Assembly: GCA_947467315.1 (NCBI GenBank)
Contig: CANIID010000010.1
Span: 1-41,315 of the forward strand
Source: Betaproteobacteria bacterium
Lineage (GTDB): Bacteria; Pseudomonadota; Gammaproteobacteria; Burkholderiales; SG8-41
Reading direction: 5' to 3'
DNA length: 41,315 bases
Numbering within the stretch: the first letter of the stretch is position 1; each line of letters begins with the position of its first letter. Below the pieces are notes generated by a model. The model worked only from the letters and a program-made list of their open reading frames with translations. It searched no databases and was not told where the DNA came from. Positions 26,973-35,263 of this stretch are shown here, in pieces. The position numbers and the translations under genes were made by a program.

Positions 26973-27857
26973 ATGTTTCGCACTCTGTTTATGTTCGTTA
27001 CCGCACTGGCCGTGTTGACGGGCGCAGTCCATGCGCAACAGGCAGAACGCCCCGCCATCGCCACCACCAAGGTTGAAGGCACCGACAACGTTTATATTTT
27101 TCGTAACGTCGGCCACCAGGCGATATTCGTGGTGACGCCTGACGGCGTAATCGTCACCGATCCCGTCGCGTATGGCCGGCCCACCGGCGGGCAGGCGTAT
27201 CTGGATGCGATACGCAAGATCACCGACAAACCGATCAAGTACGTGGTCTACAGTCATCATCACTTCGACCACATCGCCGGCGGCAAGGTGTTCAAGGATG
27301 CTGGCGCGACCTTTATCGCGCATCATCGCGCGAAGTCGCGGCTGGAAGCGCTGAAAGACCCGCATACGGTGTTGCCGGATGAAGCGGTGAGCGATCGCGG
27401 CCGCACCCTACGCCTCGGCGGCACCACGCTGGAGCTGTCGTATCACGGGCTGAATCATTCGGATTCGACGCTGGTGATGCGTCTGCCGAAAGAGAAAATC
27501 ATCTTCGTGGTCGATACCATACCCGTGGGCACGGTGCCCGGACGCGGCATGATTGATATGCATCCGCTGGAAACCGAGGCGTTTTTGCAGGACGTGCTCA
27601 AGCTCGACTGGGAGCGTTTGATTCCGGGCCACCCCGGCCCCGGCGACCGGCTTGGCACCAAAAAAGACGTGGAAGATCAGCTCAAGCTATTGCAGACGGC
27701 TTCCGCTGAAATCAAGAAGCTCGCCCATGAAGGCAAGTGCTGGGAGCCGGCGGAGAAGGAATTCAAAATGCCGGAATACGAAAAATGGCCGGGCTATGCG
27801 GCAGGCTTGCCGTTCATTGCGCGCCGCTATTGCGGATTGTGGGGGCGTGGTACTTGA
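26973..27857 (+). CDS. MBL-fold metallo-hydrolase, exported
   Basis: 294 aa; HHHFDHIAGG metal-binding motif; signal peptide; AGGAGG-like RBS. Confidence 0.93.
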   Translation: MFRTLFMFVTALAVLTGAVHAQQAERPAIATTKVEGTDNVYIFRNVGHQAIFVVTPDGVIVTDPVAYGRPTGGQAYLDAIRKITDKPIKYVVYSHHHFDHIAGGKVFKDAGATFIAHHRAKSRLEALKDPHTVLPDEAVSDRGRTLRLGGTTLELSYHGLNHSDSTLVMRLPKEKIIFVVDTIPVGTVPGRGMIDMHPLETEAFLQDVLKLDWERLIPGHPGPGDRLGTKKDVEDQLKLLQTASAEIKKLAHEGKCWEPAEKEFKMPEYEKWPGYAAGLPFIARRYCGLWGRGT

Positions 27858-28669
27858 TGAGCGACATGAAATGGATGGATGTGAATGGCGTCAGCCTGCG
27901 CTACGAACTGTCAGGTAACGCGAGCGCGGGCACGCCGGCGGTAGTGCTGATACACGAGCTGGGCGGCTGTCTCGATAGCTGGGACGAGACGCTGCCCGCT
28001 TTTCAGCAGCATTTTCGCGTGCTGCGCTACGACCAGCGCGGCTTCGGCCAAAGCGAAAAGGTCAGCGGCACGTTGAAACTCAGCGACATGGTGGCGGATA
28101 TCGCGGCGCTGCTGGACGCGCTCGCGCTATCGCAGCCGGTGCATGTGGTGGGCTCGGCGCTGGGTGCTGGGATCGCTGCCGCGTTCGCCGCGCGCCACCG
28201 GCTGCGCATGGCGCGGCTGGTGGTACAAAGCCTGGTGACGCGCTCCAACCCGGCGACGCGTCCGCACATGATCGCGCGCGCGGCGGAGGTTGAAAAAACC
28301 GGCATGCGCGCACAGGCGCAGGCGAGTCTGGATCGTTCGTACCCGGAAGCCTTGCGTGTCGGCAGCGCGAACCGGGCGCGTTTTGAAACCTATCGCGCGC
28401 GCTGGATCGGCAATGATCCGCACAGCTTCGCCGCGATCAACCGCATGCTGCTCGAAATGGAAGTCGATGCCGAGCTTGCCGAGATCAACTGTCCCACGCT
28501 GTCGATCGGTTGCGATCACGACGTGATGCGCCCGCCCGCGATGGTGGAAGAGCTTACCAAGCTAATTCCCAGTGCGCGCTACGCCAATGCGGATTCAGGC
28601 CATTTCATGCACGCGCAAACGCCGGAGCTGTTTGCGAAAATGGTGGTGCCGTTTCTGCGTGAAGCGTAG
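27857..28669 (+). CDS. Alpha/beta-fold hydrolase
   Basis: Start overlaps the upstream stop (TGATG); VVLIHELGGCLDSWDETLPAFQQHFRVLRYDQRGFGQSEK, CDHDVMRPPAMVEEL. Confidence 0.93.
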   Translation: MSDMKWMDVNGVSLRYELSGNASAGTPAVVLIHELGGCLDSWDETLPAFQQHFRVLRYDQRGFGQSEKVSGTLKLSDMVADIAALLDALALSQPVHVVGSALGAGIAAAFAARHRLRMARLVVQSLVTRSNPATRPHMIARAAEVEKTGMRAQAQASLDRSYPEALRVGSANRARFETYRARWIGNDPHSFAAINRMLLEMEVDAELAEINCPTLSIGCDHDVMRPPAMVEELTKLIPSARYANADSGHFMHAQTPELFAKMVVPFLREA

Positions 28670-28677
28670 GGATATTC

Positions 28678-28706
28678 ATAAGTATTTGTTTATAAATAAT
28701 AATTTC
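28678..28706 (+). repeat. AT-rich dispersed motif, copy 5
   Basis: ATAAGTATTTGTTTATAAATAATAATTT between the alpha/beta hydrolase and ThDP genes. Confidence 0.6.
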
Positions 28707-28717
28707 AGGGGATGTAG

Positions 28718-30397
28718 ATGCCGCAAAAAATGACCGGCGCGAGATTGTTCGGCCAGATTCTTAAATCGTACGGTGTGTCCCACCTGTTTTTCATGGACGC
28801 CGTGCTGCGGCGCGCGTTGGCGGAAATGGAAGACACCGGCATCAAACGCATTCTCGGCCACTCCGAGAAAGGCGTGGCCTACATGGCCGACGGCTACGCG
28901 CGCACCTCCGGGCGGCCCGGCGTGTGCATGGCGCAATCGGTGGGCGCGGCGAATCTCGCCTCGGGCATGCAAGACCCCTATCTCGGCCATTCGCCGGTGG
29001 TGGCGATCACCGGGCGTCACGTCAGCACCATGCAATATCGCAATGCGTATCAAGAGGTTGACCATCAGCCGCTCTACGGCGCGGTGACCAAATTTCACGC
29101 CAAGATCGACGCGCTGGAACAAATGCAGCAACTCATGCGCCAGGCATTCCGCGAGGCCACCACCGGCACGCCGCGCCCCGTGCATCTGGATATGGCCGGG
29201 TTTACCGGTGATGCGATCACGCCGCTCGAAGGCATGTTTGATGTGATGCAGGACGACGCGCACACGCGCTACCCGGCGTTTCGCCCCGCGCCCGATGCGG
29301 CGGCGGTGCAGCGCGCGGTGGCGGCGATTGCGAAATCCCAACGGCCGGTGATCATTGCCGACCGCGGCGCGACGATTTCCGATGCGGGCGCCGCGCTGGC
29401 CGCGCTGGCCGCAAAAATCGGCGCGCCAGTGTGTGCCACGCCCGACGCGAAAGCGATCCTCACCGAAAACAACCCGCTATTCTACGGCACCATGGGCTTG
29501 TATGGCCGCACCGGCGGCAATCACATTGTCGATGAAGCGGATCTGGTGATTTTCTGCGGCAGCAACACCAGCGATCACACCACCGGCAACTACAAAATGC
29601 CGAAAGACGGCACGCCGATTATCCAGATCGACATCGACCCGGTGGAAATCGGCCGCAACTACTCCGGCGTCATCGGCGTGCTGGCCGATGTGCGCACCGC
29701 CGTCGAAGCGATCACGGCTGCAGCCGCGGCGGCGAAGCACGATGCGTGGCTCGCCACCGCGAAAAAGCATGTCGATGCGTGGCGCGTGGAGACCGAGAAA
29801 ATACGGTCGTCCGATGCGGTGCCGATGAACCCCGGCCGCCTGTGTAAAGAGCTGACCGAACTGCTGCCGAAAGACGCGATCCTGTTCGCCGACACCGGCT
29901 TTGCGGCGCTGTGGACCAACACCATGGTGTATTTCAATCACCCGGCACAGCGCTACTTCAGAGCGGCAGGTTCGCTCGGCTGGTCGTTCCCTGCGTCACT
30001 CGGCGGCAAATGCGGCGCGCCCGATAAGCCGGTGGTGTGTTTCACCGGCGACGGCGGCTTTTATTACCACCTGCCCGAACTCGAAACCGCCAGACGCCGC
30101 GGCATCAAAACCGTCACCATCGTTAACAACAACAAGTGCCTGGCGCAAGGCTTGAAGAATCTCTCCATCGCCTACGCCGGCAAAGCGGAACCGAACCGCC
30201 GCGACGAGTGCTACGAATTCCTCGAAACCGATTTCGCCAAAATTGCCAAGGCGTTCGATTGCTTCGGCGTGGTGGTGGATAAGCCCGGCGATTTCAAGAA
30301 AGCGTTCGAGCAGGCGATGGCGTCCGATTTGCCGGCGGTGATTGATTGCCGCACGGAGTTTGCGTCGCAGGCACCTATGCCTTGGATGCCTTCTTGA
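28718..30397 (+). CDS. Thiamine-diphosphate-binding enzyme (acetolactate synthase/benzoylformate decarboxylase-like)
   Basis: 559 aa; GHSEKGVAYMADGYARTSGRPGVCMAQSVGAANLASGMQDPYLG; GDGGFYYHLPELETARRRGIKTVTIVNNN ThDP motif. Confidence 0.94.
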   Translation: MPQKMTGARLFGQILKSYGVSHLFFMDAVLRRALAEMEDTGIKRILGHSEKGVAYMADGYARTSGRPGVCMAQSVGAANLASGMQDPYLGHSPVVAITGRHVSTMQYRNAYQEVDHQPLYGAVTKFHAKIDALEQMQQLMRQAFREATTGTPRPVHLDMAGFTGDAITPLEGMFDVMQDDAHTRYPAFRPAPDAAAVQRAVAAIAKSQRPVIIADRGATISDAGAALAALAAKIGAPVCATPDAKAILTENNPLFYGTMGLYGRTGGNHIVDEADLVIFCGSNTSDHTTGNYKMPKDGTPIIQIDIDPVEIGRNYSGVIGVLADVRTAVEAITAAAAAAKHDAWLATAKKHVDAWRVETEKIRSSDAVPMNPGRLCKELTELLPKDAILFADTGFAALWTNTMVYFNHPAQRYFRAAGSLGWSFPASLGGKCGAPDKPVVCFTGDGGFYYHLPELETARRRGIKTVTIVNNNKCLAQGLKNLSIAYAGKAEPNRRDECYEFLETDFAKIAKAFDCFGVVVDKPGDFKKAFEQAMASDLPAVIDCRTEFASQAPMPWMPS

Positions 30398-30473
30398 AGG
30401 GCGTTAGGCGTGAAGGGTGAGGCGTGGTGCGTCGTGATGCCACGTTAGCGTAGGCCACAACAAACAAAGAAAT

Positions 30474-30502
30474 CCCCTCTCCCGCCCTGGGGCGGGAGAG
30501 GG
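30474..30502. repeat. GC-rich hairpin repeat
   Basis: CCCCTCTCCCGCCC-TGG-GGCGGGAGAGGG followed by TTAGGGTGAGGG. Confidence 0.7.
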
Positions 30503-30538
30503 TTAGGGTGAGGGTAGGGGGAGGCACAAATATCCGTC

Positions 30539-31492
30539 ATGCACATCGTTGTGGCTTTTGCAGTTTTATTATCAGCAACACTCTCCCATGCCGCCTACCC
30601 CGACCGCCCCATCCGCCTCATCGTCCCGGTAGCCCCAGGCGGCGCGGTCGATGTCGTGGGCCGCATCGTCGCGCAAAAGCTCGGCGCGCAATTGGGGCAA
30701 AACGTCGTCGTCGATAACCGCCCCGGCGCCAACTACATCATCGGCACCGAAGTCGTCTCCAAAGCGCCCGCCGACGGTTACACGCTGCTCACCACGGCGG
30801 GCGGCCACACCATCAACCCGGTGGTGTACAAAAAGCTGCCGTACGACACCTTCCGCGACTTCACGCCGATCAGCCACATCTGTAATTCGAGCGGCCTGGT
30901 GATCGTGGTGCATCCGTCAGTGCCGATTCACACGCTGCAACAACTGATCGATTTCGCGAAGACCAATCCCGGCAAAATGATTTACGTCTCGGCCGGCTGG
31001 GGCAACTCCACGCACATCGCGGGCGCGCAGTTCGAGGCAATGGCCGGGGTGAAACTCACGCATGTGCCGTACCGCAGCGCTGGCCCGGCGGTCAGCGATC
31101 TGATTGGCGGACAAGTGCCGCTGATGTTCGGCCCCAGCCCGGTGGTGGTGCCGCTGGTGCAGGCGGGGCGATTGCGTCCGCTGGCGTTCACCGGGCTGAA
31201 GCGCACGCCGCAACTGCCCAATGTGCCCACGGTGGATGAGTCTGGATTGAAAGGCTACGAATCGACGGGCTGGTACGGCCTGTATGGTCCGCGGGGGATG
31301 CCACGACTTGTCGTGGACAAACTCAATGCGGCAGTGAAGCAGATGGTGCAGTCGGCGGATGTGCGCGAGCGCTTCACGCAACTGAATCTCGAACCCATTG
31401 GCAGCACGCCGGAGGAGTTCGCGAAGTTTCTGAAGGAAGATTACGAGCGGTACGTGGCAGTGGCCAAGGCGGCGGGGATACAACCGCAGTAG
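30539..31492 (+). CDS. Bug/TctC-family substrate-binding protein
   Basis: 317 aa; YPDRPIRLIVPVAPGGAVDVVGRIVAQKLGAQLGQNVVVDNRPGANYIIGTEVVSKAPADGYTLL. Confidence 0.95.
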   Translation: MHIVVAFAVLLSATLSHAAYPDRPIRLIVPVAPGGAVDVVGRIVAQKLGAQLGQNVVVDNRPGANYIIGTEVVSKAPADGYTLLTTAGGHTINPVVYKKLPYDTFRDFTPISHICNSSGLVIVVHPSVPIHTLQQLIDFAKTNPGKMIYVSAGWGNSTHIAGAQFEAMAGVKLTHVPYRSAGPAVSDLIGGQVPLMFGPSPVVVPLVQAGRLRPLAFTGLKRTPQLPNVPTVDESGLKGYESTGWYGLYGPRGMPRLVVDKLNAAVKQMVQSADVRERFTQLNLEPIGSTPEEFAKFLKEDYERYVAVAKAAGIQPQ

Positions 31493-31508
31493 ATTTAGAG
31501 TAATTGCA

Positions 31509-31829
31509 TTATCCGGCGTTTGCCGTGACGCACAGCTTGACCCGCGTCTTTTTCTGTAACGCACAAACAATATCAAAGAAATTCTCGGTACTGGGATTGC
31601 CGCGCGGCGCGAGCATGCGGTGCAGGCTCTTGCTGGGTTTTTTTGTCGCCATAGCCAAGCCTTCGAAACCGATGGTGGCATTCACCAGATCGCGCAGCAT
31701 GGCCTTGCCGGTGTGGGTGTCGCCGGATAGATAGGCGTTGATGGCTTCGGTAAACATCGCCTGATGAAATTTCGGGTCGCGTTGAATTCTCGCGATTACG
31801 GTTTTTTTGAAATCTCTTGTAAGCGCCAT
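31509..31829 (-). CDS. Type II antitoxin (HigA-like DNA-binding addiction-module antidote)
   Basis: Likely start MALTRDFKKTVIARIQRDPKFHQAMF; LRDLVNATIGFEGLAMATKKPSKSLHRMLAPRGNPSTENFFDIVCALQ; adjacent to a RelE-like toxin. Confidence 0.8.
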   Translation of the reverse strand: MALTRDFKKTVIARIQRDPKFHQAMFTEAINAYLSGDTHTGKAMLRDLVNATIGFEGLAMATKKPSKSLHRMLAPRGNPSTENFFDIVCALQKKTRVKLCVTANAG

Positions 31830-31840
31830 GTGCGTAATCC

Positions 31841-32179
31841 CTACTTCGCTGACTGTCTCTTCCGCCGTTTGTAATCCGCCCACGTATCGATTGCGTTGGC
31901 TATCGCGGCACTTTGGCGTTTTTTGGTGCTGCCGCCGATCAGAATGACCAGTGTTTCTCCATCCTTGCCGAAATACACACGGTAACCCGGCCCGAAATCG
32001 ATCTTGTATTCAAATACGCCGCTACCAACACCCTTTACGTTCGAGAAGTTGCCTTGCTCCATGCGATAAAGCGCAGTGGCGACTTTCGCCGAAGCATGAG
32101 TATCCAGTTCCAGAAACCAGCGCGCAAAAGGCGATTCGCCCGATCCGTCAAGGTACTCGACTACTTCGATATCTGACAT
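31841..32179 (-). CDS. Type II toxin, RelE/ParE-like (HigB/Gp49-like)
   Basis: 112 aa; LYRMEQGNFSNVKGVGSGVFEYKIDFGPGYRVYFGKDGETLVILIGGSTKKRQ. Confidence 0.88.
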   Translation of the reverse strand: MSDIEVVEYLDGSGESPFARWFLELDTHASAKVATALYRMEQGNFSNVKGVGSGVFEYKIDFGPGYRVYFGKDGETLVILIGGSTKKRQSAAIANAIDTWADYKRRKRQSAK

Positions 32180-32187
32180 GGATTATG

Positions 32188-32203
32188 GTAACTTATGTGT
32201 TAC
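32188..32203. promoter_or_regulatory. Inverted repeat GTAAC-TTATGT-GTTAC upstream of the TA pair; candidate autoregulatory operator
   Basis: Perfect 5-nt arms just upstream of the toxin start at 32179, in AT-rich DNA. Confidence 0.4.
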
Positions 32204-32230
32204 TTTAATGCAATGCGTATTATTGAGTAG

Positions 32231-33973
32231 CTACTTCGCCGGTATCACCGGCAGCAACACCGCCGCCGCATACTGCGGCCCAAAATGCAACGTCACCTTG
32301 CCACCGAAAATCTCCGGTGGGCGATCCGCCGGGTCGTCGTGCATGAAGGGGCCGCAGCCGCTCATGGGGTTTTTCATGTTCGATAGCGACGCGGCGGACT
32401 GGCCGTGGTCGTAGTCCTTGCCTTTGATCGTCAACGCCACGCGATAGCCCTTGGGCACGACGATGCAGCTCGGCCAGATCTCGATGTCGAGTTCGTACAC
32501 TTCGCCCGGCGTGAGCGGCTGCTTTTCATCGTGCGTGTGATAGGGGCGGTAGGGCAACGAACGCGCCTTGTCCAATTTGCGGTGCGAGGCGCGCAGCCAG
32601 CCTTGCGCGATGGGTGTTTTGGGATCGAGCGCGCCCTGGAACAACACTTCTTTTCCAGCGGGGTCGAACACGCGCAGAATCACGAACAAATCCGCATCGC
32701 TGGTCGATGACGAGACAAACAGTTTCAGCGCCGATGGCCCGGTGATTTCGGTGTCTTTTTCCAGCGGTGGCGTGGTGAACGTCGCCCCATCGCCCATGGC
32801 ATCGTAAGTATTTGTTTTTATTGTATTATTTTTAACGGCACTCAAGCCCATGTTGGCTGGGTCAAGATAAAAATTTGTCCACTGCGTACGCGCAATCGGC
32901 CACTCGTTTTCATGCCGCAGCACAAATTTTTCACCCGGATGGCGTATCTGCAATTGCACTTTGGGTTGTTGCTCCCAGCCGTTCTGCTTGCCCTTCAAAA
33001 AGTAATCGAAGAATTTTTTCTGCAGGCCCACGCCGTAGTCGGTGTAGAAAGGCGCCCAGTGCGAGCCACCGTGGGCTTCCAGCCATTTGTGTTCGGAGGC
33101 CGCGTGCATGTAGCCTTCAAAGTTGCCGCGCGGATGCAGGCCTTGCCCGCCCCAGTTGGCCGCCGATAGCACCGGCACTTTGACTTTCGACAGATCGCCG
33201 CTGCGCTCGCGGTAGTACGGGCCGTCCAGGTGGTTGGCGCTCAAATGGGCCCACATGTTTTCGCGGTTGTTCACCAACTCAGCGTCACTCAACGTCTCCG
33301 GGCCGCACGCGAGTTCGCCGGTGAGCGGGCTGCGTGTGCCGTGTTCGCCCACGCCGTGCTGCACGGTTTTGACCTGCATCTCTTGCCAATTTTTGCGGAA
33401 CACGCAGATGATGCCGCCGTGGTGTGTGGAGTCGCGGTAGTTATCCACCCAGCCTTCCCAAACGCAGATGGCGGCCAGATGCGGCGGCTGTGTCGCTGCG
33501 GCGCGCCACTGGTTCGCGCCGTAATACGAAATGCCGTTCAGACCAATCTTGCCGCTGCACCACGGCTGCTCTGCGGCCCACTCGATACAGTCGTGAAAAT
33601 CCTGGTTCTCGCGCGCGTCGTTGTGGCAAAGATAACCCGGCGAGCGCCCCGCGCCGCGCGAATCCACGCGCACCACGGCGTATCCGTCGGGTACCCATTT
33701 TTCGGGATCGACCACTTCCCAGTTCTGATATTTGTTGCTGCTGCCCGCCACCGCATCGGGATTTTCACGGCACATGATTTCCCACGCGGTTTTGTAGCCT
33801 TCCTGAAACGCAAGTCCCTTGCCGTATGGGCCGTAGCTCATGATCGCGGGGTATTTGCCGTCGGCAACGGGGCGAAACACATCGGCGCGCAACACGAGGC
33901 CATCGTCCATGGTGATCGGCACATCCCAATCGATACGCATGTGGTCGCGGATTTCGGATTTGTGGGTAGTCAT
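32231..33973 (-). CDS. CocE/NonD family hydrolase (X-Pro dipeptidyl-peptidase S15-like)
   Basis: 580 aa; YGPYGKGLAFQEGYKTAWE, VVRVDSRGAGRSPGYL, QPWCSGKIGLNGISYYGANQW, DAMGDGATFTTPPLEKDTEITGPSALKLFVSSSTSDADLFVIL. Confidence 0.94.
   Translation of the reverse strand: MTTHKSEIRDHMRIDWDVPITMDDGLVLRADVFRPVADGKYPAIMSYGPYGKGLAFQEGYKTAWEIMCRENPDAVAGSSNKYQNWEVVDPEKWVPDGYAVVRVDSRGAGRSPGYLCHNDARENQDFHDCIEWAAEQPWCSGKIGLNGISYYGANQWRAAATQPPHLAAICVWEGWVDNYRDSTHHGGIICVFRKNWQEMQVKTVQHGVGEHGTRSPLTGELACGPETLSDAELVNNRENMWAHLSANHLDGPYYRERSGDLSKVKVPVLSAANWGGQGLHPRGNFEGYMHAASEHKWLEAHGGSHWAPFYTDYGVGLQKKFFDYFLKGKQNGWEQQPKVQLQIRHPGEKFVLRHENEWPIARTQWTNFYLDPANMGLSAVKNNTIKTNTYDAMGDGATFTTPPLEKDTEITGPSALKLFVSSSTSDADLFVILRVFDPAGKEVLFQGALDPKTPIAQGWLRASHRKLDKARSLPYRPYHTHDEKQPLTPGEVYELDIEIWPSCIVVPKGYRVALTIKGKDYDHGQSAASLSNMKNPMSGCGPFMHDDPADRPPEIFGGKVTLHFGPQYAAAVLLPVIPAK
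32804..32836 (+). repeat. AT-rich dispersed motif, copy 6, inside the CocE CDS (in-frame)
   Basis: GTAAGTATTTGTTTTTATTGTATTATTTTTAAC (33 nt); minus strand encodes VKNNTIKTNTY. Confidence 0.65.
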
Positions 33974-34042
33974 TGCGAAATTCCTTCACATTTTCTGATG
34001 GCCAATACTATGTCTCATCTGGTGAATGTGCTACGGGTTTCC

Positions 34043-34062
34043 CCTGCGCGGGAACGACGGTG
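34043..34062. repeat. GC-rich dispersed intergenic repeat
   Basis: Exact 20-nt match to 20442-20461. Confidence 0.7.
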
Positions 34063-34090
34063 CTGGTAGATTGGGATATCGGCGGCTACG

Positions 34091-35092
34091 TCAATCCACT
34101 TTCGCGCCAATCAGCTTGACGATCTTGGCGTATTTATCATTTTCCGCGCGGATGTACGCGGCGAACTCTTCCGGTGTGCCGCCCACCACGTCGTAACCCA
34201 GCGTTTCAAATTGCGCTTTGGTTTCGGGCGAGCGCGTCACCTTGACCAATGCGCCGTGCAGACGCGTGATGATGTCCTTCGGCGTGTGCGTCGGCACCAG
34301 CATGCCGAACCAGGTACTCAATTCATAACCCGGCACGCCGGCTTCGCTGAGTGTCGGCACATCGGGCAACTGCGGTGAGCGGCGCGCACTCGACACGCCA
34401 AGCAAGCGCACGCGCCCCGATTTGACGTGTTGTATCACCGGCGGAATCGAGTTGAGCATCATATGCACGCCATTGCCGCCGATCACGTCGGTGACCGCCT
34501 GCGGTGCGCCTTTGTAGGGCACGTGCGTGATGTTCACGCCCGCCATGTTTTTGAAGAGTTCCATCGCCAGATGGTTGATTGCGCCGTTGCCCGCCGAGGC
34601 GTAATTCCATTTGCCGGGCTGCGCTTTCGCCAGCGCGAGCAGTTCTTTCACCGTTTTGGCCGGCACCGACGGATGCGCGATCAGCAAAAACGGCCCGATG
34701 CACACCAGGCTCACCGGCACAAAATCGCGCAACGTGTTGTAAGTCACGTTCTTTTGCAGATGCGGCAGGATGGTGAGCGAGCCGGGGCTGCTGAAAAACA
34801 GCGTGTAGCCGTCGGGTGTCGCGCGCGCGGCGAGTTCTGCGCCGATCAAGCCGCCCGCGCCGCTGCGATTGTCGAGCACCAGTTGCTGGCCGAGAATCGC
34901 CGACAGGCCGGGTGTGACCATGCGCGCCACCACGTCCGGCGTGCCGCCGGCGGGCACCGGCGCGATCACGCGGATGGGTTTGTTGGGCCAGGTCTGCCCT
35001 GTGCCGGTTGTGGTGGTTTGTGCTTGTGCCGTGATTGCGACTGCACCGGCAATCGCGGCCAGCCATACGGGAATTGATGGGGGGTTTTTCAT
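34091..35092 (-). CDS. Bug/TctC-family substrate-binding protein
   Basis: Likely start MKNPPSIPVWLAAIAGAVAITAQAQ (716-aa ORF is an artefactual extension); WPNKPIRVIAPVPAGGTPDVVARMVTPGLS. Confidence 0.94.
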   Translation of the reverse strand: MKNPPSIPVWLAAIAGAVAITAQAQTTTTGTGQTWPNKPIRVIAPVPAGGTPDVVARMVTPGLSAILGQQLVLDNRSGAGGLIGAELAARATPDGYTLFFSSPGSLTILPHLQKNVTYNTLRDFVPVSLVCIGPFLLIAHPSVPAKTVKELLALAKAQPGKWNYASAGNGAINHLAMELFKNMAGVNITHVPYKGAPQAVTDVIGGNGVHMMLNSIPPVIQHVKSGRVRLLGVSSARRSPQLPDVPTLSEAGVPGYELSTWFGMLVPTHTPKDIITRLHGALVKVTRSPETKAQFETLGYDVVGGTPEEFAAYIRAENDKYAKIVKLIGAKVD

Positions 35093-35263
35093 AGGGTGAC
35101 GATCGTAACTCAAAACACTATGCACGATGCGCCGTATCAGCGTCCACGCATTGACACGGTTGGCGCGGCCGGCGGCGTGGACGACCGAGGGTGTTTCGCC
35201 GTAAGATTTGCGCCCCGCAATCTTCGTCGCAAGATCCAAAGCTGGCGATCCACTGGAGCCTTT

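Noticed and set aside
33230-34069. 279-aa plus-strand ORF
   Set aside because: Antisense to the CocE hydrolase; shadow ORF.
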